5,755 bases of DNA from Actinomycetes bacterium (GTDB lineage: Bacteria; Actinomycetota; Coriobacteriia; Coriobacteriales; JAEZXW01): positions 1 through 5,755 of the forward strand of contig JAEZXW010000052.1 in the NCBI GenBank assembly GCA_023419515.1. The letters run 5' to 3'. The position numbers and the translations under genes were made by a program. The notes under the pieces were generated by a model that made no database searches, was not told the DNA's origin, and saw only the letters and a list, made by a program, of their open reading frames with translations. Numbering within the stretch: position 1 is the first letter of the stretch; the number at the start of each line of letters is the position of its first letter. This document shows positions 5,238 to 5,755 of the stretch, in pieces.

Positions 5238-5755
5238 ATGAGCGATTTGTTTGGTATCCCTCGTCGCCAGGGTGATGATAACCGTGATCCGCTGTCTCAG
5301 CCCGACTCCCAGCAGGGTGATGACCTGAGAAAGGCTCAATCTACTGGTCAGGATCACAACATGGAGCAGGCTCACGCTTCGAACCAGGCGCAAACCACAA
5401 GCCAAGTTACAGAGGCGTGGAGTGATCAGATCTATCAGGCCAAAGAAGTTGGCTGCACGCCACAGGGTCAACCCATCGTGATTCAGATGCCACGCCAGCC
5501 CGCTTCACGTGCTCCGTGGATCATTCTCGCGCTTATCATCCTCGGCATTGTGTTGACGATGACAAGTTGTTTTGCCGTGCCGCTACTTGCGGTGAAAGAG
5601 ATCGCTTCGGCAGTTAATTCCCAAGGTAATTCATCGGGTGGTGCTTCGAGCTTGCTGAGCGAGGGCGCGAGCGTTGCGGTGATGCATTGGGATAATTCGA
5701 TTTCTGCCAACTCGGGCGTGACGCCTGAGAAGGTGAAAGAGGCGCTCGATAAGGC
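5238..5755 (+). CDS. sppA: Signal peptide peptidase SppA-like (S49 family), N-terminal fragment
   Basis: An open frame of 172 codons runs off the right edge. Start ATG follows a strong GGAAGGA with 5 bases between. Residues 1-92 are a hydrophilic, Gln/Asp/Ser-rich cytoplasmic tail; about 94-118 form one transmembrane segment (IILALIILGIVL and on); then a short Ser/Gly linker (about 125-142). The last visible part, ASVAVMHWDNSI followed by GVTPEKVKEALDKA, matches the first strand and helix of SppA (VAVIxxxGxI ... TPExVxxxLxKA) that precedes the substrate-binding loop. The catalytic Ser and Lys would lie beyond the window, so activity cannot be judged. SppA degrades leftover signal peptides and other membrane-embedded peptides; some Gram-positive forms help resist lytic peptides. 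The cytoplasmic tail is much longer than in the B. subtilis-type protein. The family call rests on about 30 residues plus topology; another membrane-anchored S49 relative is possible. Confidence 0.7.
   Translation, partial: MSDLFGIPRRQGDDNRDPLSQPDSQQGDDLRKAQSTGQDHNMEQAHASNQAQTTSQVTEAWSDQIYQAKEVGCTPQGQPIVIQMPRQPASRAPWIILALIILGIVLTMTSCFAVPLLAVKEIASAVNSQGNSSGGASSLLSEGASVAVMHWDNSISANSGVTPEKVKEALDK

Noticed and set aside
5552..5570. Lipoprotein signal in the SppA-like protein (MTSC)
   Set aside because: The Cys lies within a transmembrane segment about 110 residues from the start, and the -3 residue is Met rather than the usual Leu.

Overview
The window is ordinary bacterial chromosome with six protein genes, all on the plus strand and densely packed. 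No mobile element, CRISPR array, tRNA or rRNA was seen. GC content is moderate and GTG appears as a start codon. GalU, an ArsC/Spx-family protein, a membrane-anchored HtrA protease, arginyl-tRNA synthetase, a NarL/LuxR-type regulator and a membrane-anchored SppA occur together with Gln-rich protein tails. This suggests a high-to-moderate-GC Gram-positive, most likely an actinobacterium of the Coriobacteriia (Atopobium/Olsenella-like). That placement is an inference from style and gene content, not from a marker comparison.

Layout. Positions 1-306 hold the C-terminal end of galU (UTP-glucose-1-phosphate uridylyltransferase), cut by the window edge. It overlaps by 10 bases an ArsC/Spx-family thioredoxin-fold gene (297-668). 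After 20 bases follows an HtrA/DegP-type serine protease (689-2218). These three look like one transcription unit. The 174-base gap that follows holds a strong 13-bp hairpin, the probable end of that unit. A candidate extended -10 promoter overlaps its left arm. argS (2393-4189) comes next.

After argS, an AT-rich spacer of about 155 bases holds three TAACTT-type half-sites and a very good promoter (TTTACA, 17-base spacer, TATAAG with TG extension). It serves a 274-residue LuxR-family regulator (4346-5170) whose N-terminal half resembles a degenerate response-regulator receiver. Finally, the first 172 codons of a membrane-anchored SppA-type (S49) peptidase begin at 5238 and run off the end. 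An inverted repeat abuts its start codon.

How the genes relate. GalU supplies UDP-glucose for envelope polysaccharides. HtrA handles misfolded proteins outside the membrane, and SppA degrades signal-peptide remnants or other membrane peptides. With a possible redox/stress protein of the ArsC/Spx family and an atypical regulator, the window has an envelope-maintenance flavour, with the housekeeping gene argS in the middle. I found no convincing new multi-gene system. The most interesting items are the degenerate-receiver regulator with its promoter and operator-like region, the overlapping hairpin and promoter before argS, the start-adjacent hairpin of sppA, and the long Gln/Pro-rich cytoplasmic tails shared by the two proteases.
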